Positions 15,570-23,403 of a stretch of 64,000 nt of DNA are shown here, one piece after another (position 1 is the first letter of the stretch; each line of letters begins with the position of its first letter). The notes under the pieces were generated by a model. The model was not told the DNA's origin. It was given only the letters and a program-made list of their open reading frames with translations, and searched no databases. The DNA is from Brevibacterium moorei (lineage in GTDB: Bacteria; Actinomycetota; Actinomycetes; Actinomycetales; Brevibacteriaceae). The DNA lies in NCBI RefSeq assembly GCF_024580735.1, contig NZ_JANIJX010000012.1, forward strand, positions 1-64,000, written 5' to 3'. Both the position numbers and the translations under genes were made by a program.

Positions 15570-16655
15570 TCACATCTCAGCCCGGGTCAGCGTCGGGTAG
15601 TCGATGTAGCCGTGTGCGCCACCGGTGTAGAGGGTCGACGGGTCGAGGTCATTCAGTGGCGCACCCGTGCGCAGACGCTCCACGATGTCCGGATTCGCCA
15701 GCGCGAACCGGCCCAGCGGGGCGATATCGGCCAGTCCCCTGTCGATATCGGTAGCGATCCCCTCGCGCTCGCGCCCGTAGCGGACGACGAGCACCGCGCT
15801 CGGCCACACCCGGCGGAACGAGGCCAGGAGTTCATCGTCGCCCAGGTGGTGCACGTGCAGGTAGGCGAGGCCCAACTGTGCGAGCTCGCCGACGAGGTAG
15901 CCGTATTGGGCGCGCACGGCCTCGGCCCCACCTTCGTCGAGTCCCCCGAGCGGGAACCCAGGAGAAATGCGGATGCCGGTACGGTCGGCCCCGATCTCAT
16001 CGGCAACCGCTCGGGCGACCTCGATGGACAGCCGGGCCCGGTTCTCAATCGACCCACCGTATTCGTCGGTGCGCTGGTTCGCATTGGGCGCCAGGAACTG
16101 GTGTAGCAGGTAGCCATTCGCCGCATGGACTTCCACCCCATCGGCTCCCGCGGCGATCGCGGACGCCGCCGCGTGCCGGAACTCGCCGATCACATCCTGG
16201 ATTTCCGCCGCCGACAGCTCACGCGGGACCGGCGTCCGCTTCGGGCCCCTGGCGGTGTACATCTCCTGTTCGGCCGATATCGCCGAGGGCGCGACCGGCC
16301 GGCGGTGGTGCGGCGTGTTGTCCGGGTGCGACATGCGCCCGACGTGCATCAGCTGGATGAACAGACGGCCACCCTTCTCATGGACCGCACCGGCGACTGT
16401 GCTCCAGCCGGCGATGTGTTCCGGCGTGTAGATGCCGGGGGTGTTCATATACCCCTGCCCGTCGGCCGACGGCTGGGTGCCCTCGGTAATGAGCAGGCCC
16501 AGTGAGGCCCGCTGTCCGTAGTACTCGACGGCGAGCGCGCCCGGTGTCCCGTCGGGATTCGCCCGGTTGCGGGTCATGGGCGCCATTGCCAGGCGGTGCG
16601 CGAGCTCGATCCGGCCCAGTTTGAAGGGCTGCCAGAGGTTTTCGAGATCGGTCAT
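15570..16655 (-). CDS. Old yellow enzyme family alkene reductase (NADH:flavin oxidoreductase)
   Basis: 361 aa. FMN-dependent TIM-barrel ene-reductase. It shows LWQPFKLGRIELAHRLAMAPMTRNR at the N-terminus (split here only by reading), the substrate-binding HxxN in VEVHAANGYLLHQFL, and the adjacent NQRTDEYGGS signature followed by RARLSIEV, all diagnostic of OYE/NemA proteins. Likely substrates are electrophilic alkenes, quinones or nitro-esters, with NAD(P)H as donor. A clear AGGAGAG ribosome site precedes the ATG. It lies downstream of the MFS exporter on the same strand with a 54-bp gap. The HxlR regulator beyond the exporter suggests the three form an electrophile- or quinone-stress module, which is inference. 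Confidence 0.92.
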   Translation of the reverse strand: MTDLENLWQPFKLGRIELAHRLAMAPMTRNRANPDGTPGALAVEYYGQRASLGLLITEGTQPSADGQGYMNTPGIYTPEHIAGWSTVAGAVHEKGGRLFIQLMHVGRMSHPDNTPHHRRPVAPSAISAEQEMYTARGPKRTPVPRELSAAEIQDVIGEFRHAAASAIAAGADGVEVHAANGYLLHQFLAPNANQRTDEYGGSIENRARLSIEVARAVADEIGADRTGIRISPGFPLGGLDEGGAEAVRAQYGYLVGELAQLGLAYLHVHHLGDDELLASFRRVWPSAVLVVRYGREREGIATDIDRGLADIAPLGRFALANPDIVERLRTGAPLNDLDPSTLYTGGAHGYIDYPTLTRAEM

Positions 16656-16709
16656 GGTGGGTGTCTCTCCTTGAGGTTGCAGGTGTGTTGTGTGACTTAC
16701 GGGCTGGGT

Positions 16710-18074
16710 TCAGGTTCCCGGTCGCCGGGTTCGGATGAGAATCCGCGCCACGATCAGCAGCGCGCCGAGGACGGTGAGCCCCGCTGCGACGAATACCGCG
16801 ATGCTCCAGCCGTCCACGATGTCCTGGGTCGTGGCCGTCGCGATGATCGTGAACAGGGTGATGCCGCAGGCCGCCCCCAGATAGCGTGCGGTGTTGTTCG
16901 CGCCGCTGCCCGTGGCCGCGTGGTCGGCGGGCACGCTGGCCACGGCCTCCCGCCCCAGGGTGGAGTTGAGCAGACCGCTGGTGATGCCAATGAGCACCAT
17001 CGGCAGGATCAGGCGTGGCACGGATTCGGCGCCCACCGCTGTCAGCATGAACCCGGACGTCAGGGCCAAGAGGATGGCGACCGCCCACGGCCCCTCCACG
17101 GGGAAGGGCAGCCAGCGCACGGCGATCGCGGTGAAGGTGCTGGCGACCGCCCACACCAGCGGCGGCAGGCTGGCCAGTTGCAGCGAGGCGCCGAATCCCG
17201 ATTGGGCGACCGTCGGCAGGAAGGATGTCATCCCGATGGTCCCGACGCCCACGGTCAGGGCGCCGATGGTGGCGGCCAGGACTCGGGGGGCGCGCAGCAG
17301 GCCCGGTTCGATGAGCGGGTGGCGCACCCGCGCCTCGACGATCCCGAGAACGCCGAGGACGCACAGGGCGGACAGCGCGAGGACGACGAAGGACACGGTG
17401 ACTCCGTGTCGCAGCTGGGTCAGGGCGGCCACCAGGAGCACTGTGCCGGCGACCAACAGCACCAGCCCCGGGACGTCGACCGGGCGCAGCCGCGTTGCCC
17501 GCGAGGCAGGCAGAGTCACGAGCGTGCCGGCGAGCAGGAGCGCGCCCAGGACCGCTGTCACCACGTAGTTCGACCGCCAGCCGGCTGCCAGGTCAAGCAG
17601 CATCGCCAGGAGTGAACCGCCGGCGATCCCGGCTCCGATGCTGGCTCCCCAGATCGAGGTGGCGTGCGCCCGCTGTTGTGCGGCCGGGTAGGAGTGCGCC
17701 AGGATGGCCAGACCGCAGGCGATCACGGCGGCTCCGCCGAATCCCTGCAGGATGCGCGAGCCGATCAGTATCGCCGGGTTCCAGGCCACCGCGCAGCCCA
17801 GCGCACCGACGGCGACGGCCGACAGGCCCACAGCGTAGACGCCGCGGCGCCCGAACCGATCCCCCAGCAGGCCGGCGGCCAGCAGGCCTCCGGCCAATCC
17901 CACACTCATCGCACTCAGGATCCAGGCCCGGGCGGATGTCCCCGCGCCGAGGTCCCCTGCAGCCGAGGGCAACGTCGCCATCGGCGTCACATAGGTCACC
18001 AGCACCAGGGCCGTGCCCAGGGCGATGGGCAGGAGTGGACGCTCACTCCAGTTTGGTTTGATTCTCAAACTCAT
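16710..18074 (-). CDS. MFS drug-efflux-type transporter
   Basis: 454 aa with about 14 hydrophobic helices, as in the DHA2 group of proton antiporters. The loop 2-3 motif appears as LLGDRFGRRGVYAVG (about 70-84), and RILQGFGGAAVIA corresponds to the helix-4 motif. C-terminal end is basic (RILIRTRRPGT). Substrate is unknown. The ATG at 18074 is preceded by a -10-like TATGCT only about 5 nt upstream, so the message may be leaderless. The gene starts 17 bp from the divergent HxlR regulator, and codons 2-6 contain a perfect palindrome that could be the operator. Confidence 0.9.
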   Translation of the reverse strand: MSLRIKPNWSERPLLPIALGTALVLVTYVTPMATLPSAAGDLGAGTSARAWILSAMSVGLAGGLLAAGLLGDRFGRRGVYAVGLSAVAVGALGCAVAWNPAILIGSRILQGFGGAAVIACGLAILAHSYPAAQQRAHATSIWGASIGAGIAGGSLLAMLLDLAAGWRSNYVVTAVLGALLLAGTLVTLPASRATRLRPVDVPGLVLLVAGTVLLVAALTQLRHGVTVSFVVLALSALCVLGVLGIVEARVRHPLIEPGLLRAPRVLAATIGALTVGVGTIGMTSFLPTVAQSGFGASLQLASLPPLVWAVASTFTAIAVRWLPFPVEGPWAVAILLALTSGFMLTAVGAESVPRLILPMVLIGITSGLLNSTLGREAVASVPADHAATGSGANNTARYLGAACGITLFTIIATATTQDIVDGWSIAVFVAAGLTVLGALLIVARILIRTRRPGT

Positions 18075-18085
18075 GGGGGTAGCAT
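18056..18085. promoter_or_regulatory. Overlapping divergent promoters and palindromic operator candidate
   Basis: GTTTGA-TTC-TCAAAC (18056-18070) is a perfect palindrome lying inside the first codons of the MFS gene. Immediately beside it TAGCAT (18080-18085) could be the -10 of the HxlR gene, whose ATG is at 18092. The same stretch read on the other strand offers TATGCT for the MFS gene. Both messages would be leaderless or nearly so. Confidence 0.5.
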
Positions 18086-18091
18086 ACCAGC

Positions 18092-18487
18092 ATGGCAACG
18101 ACAGTTCCGCTCACCGATCTACCCGGCCGCGCCTGCCCGATCGCGGCCTCATTGGAACTCGTAGGAGAACGCTGGGCCCTACTCGTGATCCGTGAGATCG
18201 CCATGGACAATCACCGGTTCTCCGACATCGTGCGCGGCACCGGAGCCCCCCGCGACCGCATCGCCGCCCGACTGAAGTCCCTAGAGTCCGCGGGCATCGT
18301 CATGCGCCGCCAGTGCCCGAACTCGCAGCGCCACACCTATCATCTGACCGAGGCCGGCGCGGACCTGATCCCCGTGCTCAATGGACTCCTGGAATGGGGT
18401 CTGCACCACGCAGTGGCGCCGGACGACCCCAAGCGGAAGGAACAGTATCCCCCGCTGGCCGAACCCGTGACCGAGCTCAACCCATAG
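18092..18487 (+). CDS. HxlR family winged-helix transcriptional regulator
   Basis: 131 aa. The HxlR signature is plain: CPIAASLELVGERWALLVIRE near the N-terminus (Cys15 at the position used for redox or electrophile sensing in some family members), then HRFSDIVRG, RDRIAARLKSLESAGIV and the beta-wing YHLTEAG. Normal length for the family. It probably represses the divergent MFS gene and perhaps the old yellow enzyme downstream of it. Whether Cys15 senses electrophiles, as in YodB/HypR-type members, is an inference from this Cys and the ene-reductase neighbour. Confidence 0.9.
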   Translation: MATTVPLTDLPGRACPIAASLELVGERWALLVIREIAMDNHRFSDIVRGTGAPRDRIAARLKSLESAGIVMRRQCPNSQRHTYHLTEAGADLIPVLNGLLEWGLHHAVAPDDPKRKEQYPPLAEPVTELNP

Positions 18488-18501
18488 CCCGCACCCTGGC
18501 T

Positions 18502-18536
18502 CTCGCACCTCGCACCACGCACCTCGCACCTCGCAC
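18502..18536. repeat. Heptanucleotide microsatellite, five CTCGCAC units
   Basis: Units at 18502-18508, 18509-18515, 18516-18522, 18523-18529 and 18530-18536; the third has one mismatch (CACGCAC). It begins 14 bp after the HxlR stop codon. A 7-bp unit is not a multiple of three. Confidence 0.8.
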
Positions 18537-18571
18537 ATACGACGCGCATACCCGGCACATACGGAAAACGA

Positions 18572-18601
18572 CTCCGCCCCCATCGAACGATGGGGGCGGA
18601 G
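18572..18601. terminator. 14-bp perfect hairpin, bidirectional terminator
   Basis: Arms 18572-18585 and 18588-18601 are exact reverse complements. It sits between the convergent HxlR and mycoredoxin genes. Confidence 0.85.
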
Positions 18602-18666
18602 CCTGGACCCGGTCGACCGGGCTGCCAGCGTGCAGACTAGGCAGGGTGTGGATCAGACCAGAGGGA

Positions 18667-18945
18667 TCAGGCCAGCGAGGCCAGCTTCTCCTTAACCTGT
18701 GCCGCGGACGGATTCGTCTGCGTGGTGCCGTCGATGTAGAGCAGCGTGGGCACCGTCTGGTTGCCACCGTTGGCGGCCTCGACCACCTGAGCACCGTTGG
18801 CGATGTCCTCGATATTGACCTCGTTGATCTCAATACCGGCCTGGGCCAGCTGCGGCTTCAGGCGCTTGCAGTACCCGCACCAGCTGGTGGTGAACATCGT
18901 GACCTTGCCGGCCTCCGGCAGGAATTCCTCAACCTCAGTGCTCAT
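18667..18945 (-). CDS. Mycoredoxin-type glutaredoxin
   Basis: 92 aa. Thioredoxin fold with the redox motif CGYC in FTTSWCGYCKRLKPQL and the cis-proline TVPTLLYIDG. This is the sequence form of actinobacterial mycoredoxins, which reduce protein-mycothiol mixed disulfides in the cytoplasm. The ATG at 18945 was chosen because AGGAGGG lies 5 nt upstream; a GTG two codons earlier overlaps that site. Monocistronic by position. The neighbouring ene-reductase and HxlR regulator fit a thiol/electrophile stress context, but no shared operon is visible. Confidence 0.9.
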   Translation of the reverse strand: MSTEVEEFLPEAGKVTMFTTSWCGYCKRLKPQLAQAGIEINEVNIEDIANGAQVVEAANGGNQTVPTLLYIDGTTQTNPSAAQVKEKLASLA

Positions 18946-19272
18946 CGGCACCCTCCTTCATCTCGTCTTCAAGCTATATGGCTCACTTGCGACAACCGTA
19001 CACGGAGGAGCACTATTCCCGACCTCGGCCCCAGTCAGCCACCCCTGTGAACTCGCTCCCCACACATCCGCCGGCTTGCCCGTTTAACAGGTTCCACGTG
19101 AAACGTGACGAGCCTCAACAGCCACCGAGACTCTAAGAAAACTTAGTAAAGTAACATATAGACGTATTCACATCCACACCGGTTTGCAGCTCCGCTACGG
19201 TGCGCGAGCTCGCGAACACAACCGGATCTGCCACCACCCTGCTGCCTGAAACTACAGCACGAAAGGTCCGCC
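18946..19272. other. 327-bp non-coding spacer with parS-like site and palindromes
   Basis: No gene is supported in this spacer. It holds the parS-like site (19090-19105), an A/T-rich promoter-like stretch (TAAAGT at 19147-19152, ACATATAG at 19154-19161), a palindrome CTAAG-AAAA-CTTAG at 19133-19146, and the perfect palindrome CGCGAGCTCGCG at 19203-19214. If transcription of the TM2-Ltp gene starts near 19165, its leader would be about 100 nt long. Confidence 0.55.
19090..19105. other. parS-like ParB-binding site
   Basis: GGTTCCACGTGAAACG differs from the bacterial chromosomal parS consensus TGTTTCACGTGAAACA at one position of the 14-bp core (C for T at core position 4) and at the two outer bases. 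The palindromic centre CCACGTGAAAC retains the ParB-contacted CACGTG. It is intergenic, as many parS sites are. Confidence 0.6.
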
Positions 19273-20346
19273 TTGAGCACCGCCCCCACATATCCCGCCA
19301 CCTCGATGTCGCCAACACCGAACCCAGTCGAGCAGGAGGGGACGAGGTCCTTCGTCGTAGCCTGGTTGCTGTCCCTGTTCCTGGGCGGGCTGGGAATCGA
19401 CCGCTTCTACCTGGGCAAGGCCGGCACGGGCGTCCTCAAACTCATCACCGCCGGCGGGCTGGGCGCCTGGGCGCTGATCGATCTCATCATCATCCTGGGC
19501 AATGGCGCACGGGACGATCAAGGGTATCGGCTGCGCGGCTACCGCACATACCGGGTACTCGCCTGGATCACGAGCATCGTACTCGTCCTGGCCGGTCTGG
19601 CCCTCGCCCTCATGTCCTTTATCGGCCAGTGGTCCACCACCACGACCGTGACCAGCTCCCCCGCACCCGGGGCACCCGCCGGTCCCGCTGCAACGCACAG
19701 TACCCGTCCGGCCCAGGCTCCGGCCGAGCAGGCCCCCGGTGGTTCCGCCGGGGGTCCGGCCGCCGGCCCCGCCCCGGCCGCCGACGATTCGGCACGGGAT
19801 ACAGCGCCCCGCCGACAGACATCGGAGACCCACCGGAAAACCACTACAACCGAATCCCACAGCAGCACCGGCGAGAGCAGCAGTAAAAGCAGCACCGAAC
19901 ACAAGACCTCTGCCGGCACCCTGAGCCAGCAAAATGCAGTGGAGCGGGCCCAGAGTTACCTGCGCAGTTCGGCTTTCTCCAAATCCGGCCTGGTCGAGCA
20001 GCTGGAGTTCGAGGGATTCTCTACCTCCGACGCCACGTGGGCGGTCGCCCATATCGAGGTGAACTGGAAAGACCAGGCGTTGAAGAAGGCCGGAAGTTAT
20101 CTGCACAGTTCGGCATTCTCCAAGTCCGGCTTAGTCGAGCAGTTAGAGTTCGAGGGATTCACCAGCGCACAGGCTCAATACGGCGCCAACCATGTCCAGG
20201 CGAATTGGAAAGAGCAGGCTGTGAAGAAGGCTAAGAGCTACCTGCGCTCAGGCTCCTTCTCCGCCGATGGCCTACAGGAGCAACTCGAATTCGAGGGCTT
20301 CACCCCGTCTCAGGCCGCCTATGGGGTCAAGCAGGTCGGCCTCTGA
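19273..20346 (+). CDS. TM2-domain membrane protein with three Ltp-type repeats
   Basis: 357 aa. Residues 25-75 form a TM2 domain (WLLSLFLGGLGIDRFYLGK, then two helices). A third helix follows at about 96-115. Then comes a Ser/Thr/Pro/Ala-rich extracellular linker (about 120-220) and three 48-residue Ltp repeats (starting at 221, 269 and 317), each with SYLxSxxFSxxGLxEQLEFEGF. Ltp domains occur in phage Ltp lipoproteins that block superinfection and in actinobacterial surface proteins. Repeats 1 and 2 are nearly identical at the DNA level, implying recent duplication. Start taken as TTG at 19273 with GAAAGG 7-8 nt upstream; an ATG at 19306 is an alternative. Role in phage exclusion is inference only. 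Confidence 0.85.
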   Translation: MSTAPTYPATSMSPTPNPVEQEGTRSFVVAWLLSLFLGGLGIDRFYLGKAGTGVLKLITAGGLGAWALIDLIIILGNGARDDQGYRLRGYRTYRVLAWITSIVLVLAGLALALMSFIGQWSTTTTVTSSPAPGAPAGPAATHSTRPAQAPAEQAPGGSAGGPAAGPAPAADDSARDTAPRRQTSETHRKTTTTESHSSTGESSSKSSTEHKTSAGTLSQQNAVERAQSYLRSSAFSKSGLVEQLEFEGFSTSDATWAVAHIEVNWKDQALKKAGSYLHSSAFSKSGLVEQLEFEGFTSAQAQYGANHVQANWKEQAVKKAKSYLRSGSFSADGLQEQLEFEGFTPSQAAYGVKQVGL

Positions 20347-20362
20347 CCGGGTGCGTCCAGAC

Positions 20363-20424
20363 ATATAAGCGATCCCTCCAGATTTGACCGGAATCCCGGT
20401 CAAATCTGGAGGGATCGCTTATAT
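20363..20424. terminator. 29-bp perfect palindromic hairpin terminator
   Basis: Arms 20363-20391 and 20396-20424 match without a mismatch around a 4-nt loop. On the plus strand it is followed by CTTTTA. It lies between the convergent TM2-Ltp and peptidase-like genes and is unusually long for an intrinsic terminator. Confidence 0.85.
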
Positions 20425-20427
20425 CTT

Positions 20428-21681
20428 TTAAACCTCGGCACGCAGGCGCTGGGTGGCCAGGTGTGCGAGCACCGCGGCCTGATCGCCCAGCACCGCATCG
20501 TCGAAGACGACATAGGGCGAATGGTTGTCCGCCTGCTTGTCCTCGGGTACATCGGCGCGCTTGGCGCCCAGCATCATGTACGTGCCGGGCACCTCGTCCA
20601 GCACATAGCTGAAGTCCTCGCTGGGCATCACCGGATCGGCCAGGGTGCGCATCCGCTCGGCCCCCAGCAGCCCGCGCACCTGGTCCATCGCCCAAACCGT
20701 CTCAGACTCGTCGTTGACCGTCACGGGGTACTTCACCTGGAAGTCCACCTCGGCCGTGCACCCGTGGGCGGCGGCGATGCCGGCGGCCAGGCGATCGACC
20801 TCGGTCTGCATGGTGGCCAGCGCCTCGGCTGAGAACACGCGGATCGTCGCACCCAGCGTGGCCGAGGCCGGGATGACGTTGACCGCGTCCCCTGCAGACA
20901 GCTGCGTGACCGACATGACCACCGGGTCGAAGACGTCGAAGCGGCGCGAGACCATGTTCTGCAGCGCCAGCACCAGTTCCGCCAGGGCTGGCACCGGGTC
21001 ACGGGACTCGTACGGCTTCGAGCCGTGGCCGCCTGCGCCGTTGATGGTCACATGCAGGATGTTCGAGCCCGACTGCAGGATGCCCGGCTTGGTGTGCAGG
21101 ATCCCGGCCTCGCGGACCTCGACATGGACGCCGAAGGCCGCGCAGACCCGCGGGCCCGCCGCCTCCAGCACACCCTCCTCGATCATGATCGGGGCACCGC
21201 CGGGATCTTCCTCCCCCGGCTGGAACATGAAGACGACGTCGCCGGGCAGCTGGTCGCGGTGGGCGGCCAGCAGCCGCGCCGCACCCACCAGGCCCGAGGT
21301 GTGCAGGTCGTGGCCGCACGCGTGCATGTTCCCGTTCAGCGATTTGAAGGGCTCGTCGGTCAGCTCCGTGACCGGCAGGCCGTCCATGTCCCCGCGCAGC
21401 AGGACCGCGGGTGCGGAAACGGCCTCCGCCGGGGCCCCTGCCGCAGGGCCCGCAGGCCGATCCGGGTGAGTGCCGCGCAGCACCGCGGTCACGGAGCTCA
21501 GGCCCGTACCCACGGTGATCTCCAGGCCCGCGGATTCGCGCAGCGGTTCCAGAGCCTCGAGCACCTTGGCCTGGGTACCGGGCAGGTCCAGGCCCGTCTC
21601 CGGCTCGGCGTGGAGCCGGCGGCGCAGGTCCTGGAGTTCGGGCAGCAGGGCCGCGGCCTCGGCCACGTAGTCAACGGTCAT
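20428..21681 (-). CDS. M20D family amidohydrolase (hippurate/IAA-amino acid hydrolase type)
   Basis: 417 aa. Zinc- or manganese-dependent amidohydrolase cleaving N-acyl amino acids. Motifs: LLRGDMDGLPVTE (equivalent of RADMDALP), NMHACGHDLHTSGLVGAARLL with the metal-binding Cys/His pair, FQPGEEDPGG with the catalytic Glu pair, the dimerisation-domain segment INGAGGHGSKPYESRDPV and MPSEDFSYVL near the C-terminus. Length is normal. The ATG at 21681 was chosen for GAAAGGA 8 nt upstream. It lies downstream of another amidohydrolase on the same strand but is separated by a nested hairpin array, so co-transcription is doubtful. Confidence 0.9.
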   Translation of the reverse strand: MTVDYVAEAAALLPELQDLRRRLHAEPETGLDLPGTQAKVLEALEPLRESAGLEITVGTGLSSVTAVLRGTHPDRPAGPAAGAPAEAVSAPAVLLRGDMDGLPVTELTDEPFKSLNGNMHACGHDLHTSGLVGAARLLAAHRDQLPGDVVFMFQPGEEDPGGAPIMIEEGVLEAAGPRVCAAFGVHVEVREAGILHTKPGILQSGSNILHVTINGAGGHGSKPYESRDPVPALAELVLALQNMVSRRFDVFDPVVMSVTQLSAGDAVNVIPASATLGATIRVFSAEALATMQTEVDRLAAGIAAAHGCTAEVDFQVKYPVTVNDESETVWAMDQVRGLLGAERMRTLADPVMPSEDFSYVLDEVPGTYMMLGAKRADVPEDKQADNHSPYVVFDDAVLGDQAAVLAHLATQRLRAEV

Positions 21682-21733
21682 CAGCGGGTCCTTTCGGTTC
21701 AACGGCTGTGGGCAGGAGCGTGCAACCCCCTCG

Positions 21734-21855
21734 GTGAGCAGTCACTTTGGTCCGATGCCCCTCGATTTGCAGTCACTTTGGTCCGAGAATCTGCCCGGAA
21801 TCCAGACCAAAGTGACTGCGAATCAGGACGAGACCAGACCAAAGTGACTGCTCAC
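21734..21855. repeat. Nested inverted repeats: four copies of a 15-bp word
   Basis: GCAGTCACTTTGGTC occurs forward at 21738-21752 and 21769-21783 and inverted at 21805-21819 and 21837-21851. The outer pair extends to 19-bp arms (21734-21752 with 21837-21855); the inner pair encloses a 21-nt loop. Two alternative hairpins can therefore form one inside the other, between two amidohydrolase genes. The inner loop is homologous to the hairpin at 8828-8878. Confidence 0.85.
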
Positions 21856-21891
21856 GGGGAGGGATCGAAGCTCACCTGCAGGCTGTGCGTC

Positions 21892-23193
21892 TCAGAAGGC
21901 GGAGTGAGCCAGGTCCAGGCCCGGCAGCGCCGAGTCCGTGTCCTTGACCTTGCGGCCGCCCTGCAGGACGACGCGCACGTTCGCCGGGTCGGCCAGCGCG
22001 GCGATATCTGCCAGCGGGTCGATGTCGGTGATGACCAGGTCGGCCAGCTTCCCGGCCTCGACCGTACCCAGGTCCGAATCCAGGCGCAGCAGCTGCGCGG
22101 AATTGCGGGTGCCGGCGGTGATCGCGTCCAGCGGGCTCATGCCCAGCGACACCAGGTGCTTCAATTCCATCAGGTTCTCGCCGTGAGGGCAGATACCCGA
22201 ATCGGTTCCGGTTGCGACCTTGACGCCGGCTGCGATCGCTGCGGTCACGCGTTCGCGTGCGATCGCCGACCACTTCACCTTCTTCTGGTACAGGTAATCG
22301 GGCACCAGCGCGGGATCGGGCACACGCAGCGCACTGGAGAGGGTGGGCACCAGGAAGGTATCCTTCTCCAGCATCAGGTCGATGCCCTCGTCGTCGATGC
22401 CGTAACCGTGCTCCACACTGGACACACCGCCGCGGATCGCCTCCTTGATGCCCACCGGGCCCTGTGCGTGGGCCGCCACGGGCTGGCCGGCCCGCTTGGC
22501 CATCTCCTCCACGATGATGGCGATCTGGTGGGCGCCGATACCCACATCGTCCGGGGTGTCCGAGGGGCTGGACACGCCACCGGTAGCGCAGACCTTGATC
22601 GCGTCGGCTCCGGTGCGCACCAGGGTCCGCACGGTCTTGCGCACTTCGTCATCGGAGTCCACTACGGGGTTGACACCGGCGACGGAGGCCGACAGACCGG
22701 AGTGCACGCCGTTGGCCAGGTGGGCATCGGTGTGGCCGCCCGTGGGCGACAGGGCCGCGAGCGCCAGGTGCATGCGCGGGCCGATGATCTGCGCGCGGGC
22801 CACCGCATTGCGCAGGCTGGGGTCCTGACCGCCCAGGTCGCGCACCGTGGTGACACCGGCGAACAGGGTCTTGCGGGCCACCAGGGCGGCTTCGAAGGCG
22901 GACTCGCCGGGGAACCGAGCCTCGACCTCGGCCGCGGGGGCCTCGATGTTGAGGTTGAAGTGGACGTGTGCGTCGATGAAGCCCGGCAGCAGGAACTTGC
23001 CGGTCAGGTCGTAGACCGGGGCCGAGGTCGCAGGCGCCTCGGTGCCCGAGTAAACCGCTGCGATGCGGCCGGCGGCCACGTCGACGGTGGCGTTTTCAAC
23101 CGGGAGTGCCCCGGTGCCGTCGATCAGAGTGACGCCGGTGAGGCGGTATTCATCGGTATTGGCTGGAGTGGCTGGTAGGCGGACCGGGTTCAC
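21892..23193 (-). CDS. Metal-dependent amidohydrolase (imidazolonepropionase/Xaa-Pro dipeptidase-like)
   Basis: 433 aa. Amidohydrolase-superfamily TIM barrel with the full metal set: HxH in GFIDAHVHFN (His76, His78), the carboxylatable lysine in GADAIKVCATGG, His in VAAHAQG, His in SSVEHGYG and Asp in ATGTDSG. The N-terminal beta-sandwich starts with LTGVTLIDGTG and closes at the C-terminus with GTVEAGKLADLVI, as in prolidase-like and imidazolonepropionase-like members. Substrate is unknown; dipeptides or N-acyl/carbamoyl amino acids fit the neighbouring M20 enzymes. Start is a GTG at 23193, with only a weak purine stretch upstream. Confidence 0.88.
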   Translation of the reverse strand: MNPVRLPATPANTDEYRLTGVTLIDGTGALPVENATVDVAAGRIAAVYSGTEAPATSAPVYDLTGKFLLPGFIDAHVHFNLNIEAPAAEVEARFPGESAFEAALVARKTLFAGVTTVRDLGGQDPSLRNAVARAQIIGPRMHLALAALSPTGGHTDAHLANGVHSGLSASVAGVNPVVDSDDEVRKTVRTLVRTGADAIKVCATGGVSSPSDTPDDVGIGAHQIAIIVEEMAKRAGQPVAAHAQGPVGIKEAIRGGVSSVEHGYGIDDEGIDLMLEKDTFLVPTLSSALRVPDPALVPDYLYQKKVKWSAIARERVTAAIAAGVKVATGTDSGICPHGENLMELKHLVSLGMSPLDAITAGTRNSAQLLRLDSDLGTVEAGKLADLVITDIDPLADIAALADPANVRVVLQGGRKVKDTDSALPGLDLAHSAF

Positions 23194-23307
23194 GGTACTT
23201 CACGTCCTAGGTTATGAGATCGGTATTGGATCGGTTGGAGATCACTTCTGACCGGGTTCCAACCTACCAAATGCGCCTGGCCGCCGAGCCGCCGGACGGG
23301 CCGCCGA

Positions 23308-23347
23308 GTGTGACGTCGGGTGACCCTGTATGTCATTGCCGTCACAC
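23308..23347. promoter_or_regulatory. Inverted repeat upstream of the cystathionine enzyme gene
   Basis: GTGTGACG (23308-23315) and CGTCACAC (23340-23347) are perfect reverse complements; an additional GGGTGA/TCACCC pair lies close by. They lie in the 210-bp spacer between the divergent amidohydrolase and cystathionine genes. It could be an operator or an mRNA hairpin. No SAM-riboswitch core was recognised. Confidence 0.4.
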
Positions 23348-23403
23348 ATCACCCGGCCGGAGGTGTTCACTGGGGTTCACCCATACGACAGGGAGGACTC
23401 ACC

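Noticed and set aside
18502..18536. Heptamer repeats as a CRISPR or iteron origin
   Set aside because: Units are contiguous without spacers and there is no replication initiator gene nearby.
19953..20340. Repeated units at 20 kb as a CRISPR array
   Set aside because: The repeats are in-frame 48-residue protein repeats of the Ltp domain, with no spacers.
23194..23403. SAM riboswitch upstream of the cystathionine enzyme gene
   Set aside because: Only a simple inverted repeat is visible; no conserved SAM-aptamer core could be recognised.
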